Shown here: piece by piece, positions 58,978-64,000 of the stretch | Position numbering within the stretch: the first letter of the stretch is position 1 | Layout of the letters: each line of letters opens with the position of its first letter | NCBI GenBank assembly: GCA_018894105.1 | Contig: CM032133.1 | Span: 20,164,501 to 20,228,500 of the forward strand | Source: Jacaranda mimosifolia | Taxonomy: Eukaryota > Streptophyta > Magnoliopsida > Lamiales > Bignoniaceae | Direction: 5' to 3' | DNA: 64,000 nt | The notes under the pieces: generated by a model | The model's database searches: none | What the model saw: the letters and a program-made list of their open reading frames with translations, nothing else | Told to the model about the DNA's origin: nothing | Program-made: the position numbers and the translations under genes

Positions 58978-61346
58978 ATGAAGAAATTTTTGAATCTTGC
59001 TAGTAGTTCTAAAAATAAAAAAACTGTAGTTGCTCTACGGCCTCTCTGAGGGTAGACCAACATTCTCCTTTAAATGACCCCTCAATTCGTCCATCCACTC
59101 AACCTACTAGGCATAGTACTAGTCATCAATTTATAAACCCGCCCCTAAGACCTACTACTACCCCTCTCTCTTCTTCTAGTTCTACGGCCCGATATCATAT
59201 GGAATGTAATTTAAATACGGAAGAATATAATTTTATTGCACAAACACCCGCATCTTTGCAGAATACCGACTCACAAGAACAATATCATCCTACTACCCAT
59301 AGAATAGATGAAGAAAACCTCTTACATGATGATGATGAAACACAAGCACCCGATGATAGTGACACACACAATGATACACATGGGAATAAAAAAAGAAGAT
59401 TAACTAGTGATGTATGGAAATGTATAGCTATGGGCCCACCCAATTCGTTGTATTGTAAAATTTGTCGTGCAGTTTATAAACATAAAAAAAGAGGTAGAAC
59501 GAGTACAATTAAAAGACATTTAGACACTCATCATCCGGGTTGGAATGAAGAGGGTGTGGGGGTAGAGGGTCAATCACAACTTTATCGAAATGAATCGGGC
59601 GAGCTACAAAGTTGGAGATATAGTCCAGAAAATATGAGAATAGGCTTATTTAGATTAGTTGTACAAATTGAGTTACCTTTTACTTATGCCGAAAATGAAT
59701 TAGTAACTAGATATAATCAAATGTATTTACAACCGGCTTATAAACCCATTTCACGTAACATTTGCTATGATGATGGGTATAAACAATATTTAGCAAAAAT
59801 TTTAAATTTAACTGAATTTTTTGATAATTTGAAATGTAGAGTTTCTTTTACATCCGATATGTGGTTAGGTAGAGGCAATTTGCATTATTTATGTGTTATG
59901 ACTCATTGGATTAGTGATAATTGGTGCGTGCAAAAAAGAATAATTGAATTTCAACAACTTGATCATCCCCATACGAGTATTCATATTTATGAAGCAATTA
60001 GAGATTGCCTTAGAGGTTGAAAATTAATCGATAAAGTTATGTCTATGTCTTTTGATAATGCATCTAATAATACATCTGCCGTAAGGGAATTAGTTAAATT
60101 AATAGACCCTTTAAAAATGGTATCTTTTTCCATGTTAGATATTTTTGTCATATTATTCATTTATGTTGTAAAGATGGTTTAGAAAAAATGGATTTTTTGG
60201 TAGGTAAAATTAGAAGTGCTTTAACACATATTATGGCTTCATCAGTTAGAACACAAGAATATAAAAGATTTTGTCAAGACCGTAGGATAAGATTTGTAAT
60301 TCCTTACTTAGATACTCAACATAGGTGGAACTCTAGATATAGAATGCTTAGTGAGGCAATGCCTTATCGTCAAATAATTAGTGAATTTTGTAATAAAGAA
60401 ATATTTGATGATTATGGTGAACCATTTTTGCATGATGCGGATTGAGATATTGTGAAAGTTCTTGCTCCACTTCTTCAAACATTTAATGATAAAACCAAAA
60501 TTATGTCCAGTCATTTTTATCCAACATCTAACTTGTTATTATATACACTATATGAAATTGCTCAATTATTTGATAATCATAGATATGATAAACATTTAAG
60601 TGAAGTAATTTGTGCAATGGAAAAAAAATTTCTTAAGTATTATGAAAAAATACCCTACATAGCAATTATTTCAAGTGTTTTAGATCCTAGATTAAAGTTA
60701 GATATGTGTGTTGTATTAATGCAAAAATATAATGATTTTATACTTCGTGAGGATTTTAACTATGAAGAAGAAAAAACAAGAATGTTAGATATTTTGAAAA
60801 ACTTGTATAGTGTTTATAGTCAAAATTGTGGGATAGGACAAATGCATGTAGGTACGCAACGGCCATCTACTAGCAAAAAAGGAATATTTGCATCTTTAGG
60901 TAATTTGATGAATGAAAGACCGTCAAGCTCAAGACCCAAAAGTAGCGCGGAGATATCGCTATATTTACAAAATACATGTGAAGAAGACTATGAAGGATTC
61001 AATGTGTTGGAGTGGTGGAAGAATAATGCTAAAGTGTATCCAATTCTTTCATGCATTGCTCGAGACGTACTTAAACCTCAAACGTCAATAGTGGTATCCG
61101 AGAGTGCCTTTAGCGCGGGCAAGCGCACATTGACCGATACACGATCGCGGGAAAACCCGAATCGATCAAATTTTGTATTCTTTGGAAGGATTGGCTAGAC
61201 CAAGAGTATAGAAACAAAAATTTGAGAAAGGTGAAGACCATTTGCCTCAATTTGAAGAAGACGATGAAGAATGGCTTGAAACCGCATCCACCATCGCATC
61301 TCAATCCGAGAGCGATTTAGATCACTTGAGTGAACGACCGGTTTAA
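58978..61346 (+). pseudogene. hAT transposase 2, RICESLEEPER/Ac-like, few disruptions
   Basis: The probable start is ATG 58978 (MKKFLNLASSSKNKK), with a frameshift near 59045 before the long open part from 59100. A BED zinc finger (WKCIAMGPPNSLYCKICRAVY ... TSTIKRHLDTHHPG) sits at about 59417-59540. RNase H-like parts follow: CRVSFTSDMWLGRGNLHYLC, then a stop at 60018, then 'VMSMSFDNASNNTSAV', where a frameshift near 60120 occurs. Next come QHRWNSRYRMLSEA and a stop after FLHDAD (60445). A long stretch follows with SSVLDPRLKLDM and the dimerisation region LEWWKNNAKVYPILSCIARDVLKP...SESAFS (61007-61115). A frameshift near 61150 precedes an acidic tail, LPQFEEDDEEW to LDHLSERPV, ending at 61346. 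Only about five lesions interrupt roughly 790 codons, so death is recent. Confidence 0.9.
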
Positions 61347-62190
61347 CATTGGATATGTTTAGATGGTTAGATATTAAAAAGTTGTTTATTTATTTATTTG
61401 TTATTATTATGTACTTCCATCTAGAGGTTTGGTCAAATCCACCTCTATGTAATTATTTTTTCTAAATTAATGACGCGTAGAGGGGTCCATGCCAAACCCC
61501 TCATCACCTTATTTAGTGGTGTTTTAGGAAAAATATAATTGATAAAAATAAATTAATGTAAGTATATATTTCTAAGTTTTTATAAAAATCTAAGTGTTGT
61601 AAAATATTAAAAATCACATAAGTATAAATTATTAAATCTTTTAAAAAAGTATAAGTGTTGAAAAAAATATTAATAATCACATAAATATAAAAACTTCAAA
61701 ATTTTAAATTCATTTTCACAAAAAAAAAAAAAAAAAAACTCGCTGGCTAACCTGCGAGCCAGCTCGCGAGCCAGACCGCCTAGCTTGGCTCATATATAAA
61801 TTGGCTCACCTATATAGTGGGTTGGTTTTGAGCCGAGCCGGACATTTCAATTTTCAGCCTGTAACGGTCTGGACCGTGAACGGCCTGCGAACCGGTCTGG
61901 CTCGGCCCGGGACCATGATTAACCGTGTGTTAAACGAGCTGTGCTGGCTCGACTCAGCTCATTTGACACCTCTACTATCTTGTACTTTATGTTTCTACAT
62001 ATGGCAAGTTACCATTTAGATTTGTTACCTTATACATATCAATGATTCTGCAAAGAAAATATGACAAGTGACTGTTAGAATCAAAGAAGGAAAGTTGGCT
62101 GTCGAGACAGAAAAAGAAAATGACACATTACAAGCTTGGCTATGAAAGGAAAACTCTACCAGCACCTATTTAAGTGAGAATTACACTAAG

Positions 62191-64000
62191 TGTAGCACCC
62201 ATCTTGGGACAGCACCCAAGCTGAGGCACTACCAGTTCAATCTTAAATACAGTACAAATAATAACTAGAAAACCTGCAATTTAACCATCTCAAAGATAAA
62301 ATAGTCACACTAATCCAAAAGATCATTCCATAGAGCATAATATATACAACCCAAGTCTCAGAATCCAACTCATTGAAAATTAATTTGTTTATCCCAAAAG
62401 ATTACTTCATAACATAAAATACGTATATATCCAGTATCTTAAGTTTCATACAACATTCTCATAACACTTTTCAAGTAGTTGTCTTGTTCAGGTAACTTAT
62501 ATGAACAACAGCAACACCTTATCTAATAAAAAATCACTCTGGACCAAAACATGTCTCTGTTTCTCAATTTTACCTATCTGGAGACAATTAATATCAAGGG
62601 GGTAAGTCCTAAGGACTTAGTGAGGGAAAACAAAATGACAGGACTTAAAAGGAAAGTTAATGGGGGTGTAACTATCAATGAACAACTTAATAACCACGAG
62701 AAGGAAAATAATAGACAACAATCAAAGATAGTTTGATAACAATAAAAGCTTCAATGTGAATCAACATTTTTCAAAGTACACATGATATCAACTATTTTAG
62801 ACTGTTGGTCATTCCATCCTTATGACTCCCAGATCAATGTATAGTTGCTAGTACTGGACGTCGGTACAGTATAAACAAGAATTTTCATTATCGCTTCATT
62901 GCTCGAGCACTTAGCTCGGCGGGTAATAACTTTCTTTTATCGGCATGGTCGACCGTATGCTAGATCCCGCCACTCACAGTTCACTACCTCCATCTCCTTG
63001 TTGAGTTAGGATTGTAGGTGGGTACTAGATTGGAGATTTGTCACCGTCGGTCCGTACCGCCCGACTGTCTTTTCGAACCTAGCCCGGGGCCCAACTTCCC
63101 ATGGCGTCCCTTCGGGTTGAACTTCCCAAGGGTGACCCCATGGGTTACACGATACAATGCCAACAAATTTTCAAATCAACTTTTCAAGCAATAACATGAA
63201 CATTTTGGAATTTTACATGACTTGCTATATACGAGGCAAAACATTTTCCAATAATGGCCGGCAAGGCCTATTCTAGTAAACAGAGTACATGAATAATTTA
63301 AGGGAACTTTTGACACAAATAGATCTACTCGACTATTTCAGAGGTCATTTTCATAAATATCAGGATTATTTTCACAAAGCTTCAGAGAAGTCGATCTGAA
63401 TAGTCATTTTCAATAAAACGAATCAAATATCAATCAATTTCAAATCAAGAGAACCTCACAGGGTTCGTGCATCAATAACAAATCATGACAGACATCAAAT
63501 CAGCAGAACCTAACGAGTTCAACAAAGACTATAGATTAGGCTCAACAATTACTAACCAATCGATAGAACCCTCACAGGGGTAACGATAATTAACAGAGTA
63601 CGATAATCAAGCAATACTAACCCTCACAGGAGTTTATAAAGGAATCGAAAGGTACAAAGGTTGCCAAATTGGCGGATCCTCACCTCTGTAGTCTCAGAAA
63701 CTACCATCACCTTCAGTAGTCTAATGATCTGTGGGTCCTAAATCGCCGTCACCAAATCAAAATAATATTTCACAATCAAAATCCTCATTTGACCATATAA
63801 TAACAATTACGCAATAATGACCTAAACTATTACTTAATCAACTAATTTGATAGCCTCGATAAAGATATGCTAGCAGCATTGATCTTGTTAAAGGAATATA
63901 TAATTGGGTCCTAAATTATCCAATTGATCTTGCCACAACCTATAATGATGGTCCAATATCCTTTAAAAATCCCAATTTATCATCACTTAGGTTTCGAATT
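62191..64000 (+). mobile_element. second LTR of the solo-LTR family, cut by window end
   Basis: Starts tgtagcacccatcttggg inside the 3' LTR of copia C. It matches the solo LTR at 47940 along its visible length. Shared phrases include 'agctgaggc.c', 'gagcacttagctcggcg', 'atcccgccactcaca', 'taggtgggtacta' and 'ggcggatcctcacct'. Only the first ~1.8 kb is visible, so it could be another solo LTR or the 5' LTR of a full element. The small frame at 62551-62736 has no domain. Confidence 0.85.

Larger units (their letters stand above)
57950..61974 (+). mobile_element. hAT transposon 2 (4.0 kb), both ends and target duplication seen
   Basis: The terminal inverted repeats are tagaggtgtcaaa (57950) and tttgacacctcta (61974). 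The 8-bp target duplication is ctatctta (57942-57949) and ctatcttg (61975-61982). The 5' LTR of the host retrotransposon shows the unoccupied site, 'caactatcttgtacttt', at about 47209. Subterminal GC-rich 'ggctcg/cgagcc' motifs fill 57965-58205 and 61738-61960. One transposase gene relic lies inside on the plus strand. Confidence 0.95.
57900..62190 (+). repeat. copia C 3' LTR, first ~260 bp, split by hAT element
   Basis: 57900-57949 and 61983-62190 together match 47167-47420 of the 5' LTR. Seen pairs include 'ccatgaccaatcaactatctt' and 'tacatatggcaagttaccatt'. The match stops at 'ttacactaag' (62190), where an LTR of another family is inserted; the 5' LTR continues with 'tattaagaagg'. Confidence 0.9.
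47167..64000 (+). mobile_element. Ty1/copia retrotransposon C (SIRE/Maximus-like), nested insertions, runs off window
   Basis: 5' LTR 47167-47727, primer-binding site, gag, pol, an extra ORF after pol, a polypurine tract (57887-57898), then the start of the 3' LTR at 57900. A solo LTR (47940-51444) splits gag. A hAT element (57950-61974) and a second LTR of the solo-LTR family (62191 onward) split the 3' LTR. The end of the 3' LTR is beyond the window. The long gag with coiled coil and two zinc knuckles, plus the extra ORF, fit the SIRE/Maximus lineage as I know it. Confidence 0.88.

Overview
This window looks like nuclear DNA of a flowering plant, most likely a eudicot, from a gene-poor, repeat-rich region. 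The evidence is the element families present: Ty1/copia, hAT, CACTA, Mutator-like and Helitron elements of plant type. Further evidence is a plant class III chitinase relic, primer-binding sites resembling the initiator-Met-tRNA complement, and very AT-rich intergenic DNA. I see no intact host gene, no rRNA or tRNA gene and no CRISPR. Nearly every coding stretch belongs to a mobile element, and nearly all are broken.

Layout. 1-4800: a decayed Ty1/copia element (A). 5896-6791 (-): a class III (GH18) chitinase pseudogene, the only recognisable host gene. 7534-8765: a possible Helitron holding repeated T-rich modules. 9386-12200: a hAT element with a broken transposase on the minus strand. 14325-17538: a non-autonomous Helitron on the minus strand; most of it plus 200 bp of flank is tandemly duplicated, giving 14501-17740 and 17761-21024. 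21781-23475: the right end of a CACTA element with three spliced exons of its transposase-like gene. 23493-37247: copia element B, split by an 8.6-kb CACTA element (26024-34648) and carrying a hAT MITE in its 3' LTR. 37300-46100: a decayed Helitron Rep/helicase gene split by a 6.7-kb Mutator-like element (37611-44330, 9-bp target duplication). That element carries a transposase gene and a convergent GRF-zinc-finger ORF. 47167 to beyond the window end: copia element C, with 5' LTR, gag, pol and an extra ORF after pol. Its gag is interrupted by a 3.5-kb solo LTR. Its 3' LTR is interrupted by a 4.0-kb hAT element (57950-61974) and by a second LTR of the solo-LTR family, which runs off the window.

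The elements are best read as nested insertions. Because copia B and C are related, and because the two LTRs of C are both present, one copy often shows the empty site for an insertion in the other, so several boundaries can be placed to the base. The most interesting items are the two-gene Mutator-like element with a GRF/membrane-tail ORF in the mudrB-like position, the tandemly duplicated Helitron, the large CACTA element with unexplained internal direct repeats and a GC-rich island, and the extra ORF after pol in copia C. All family assignments come from reading translations and motifs by eye; no database search was run.
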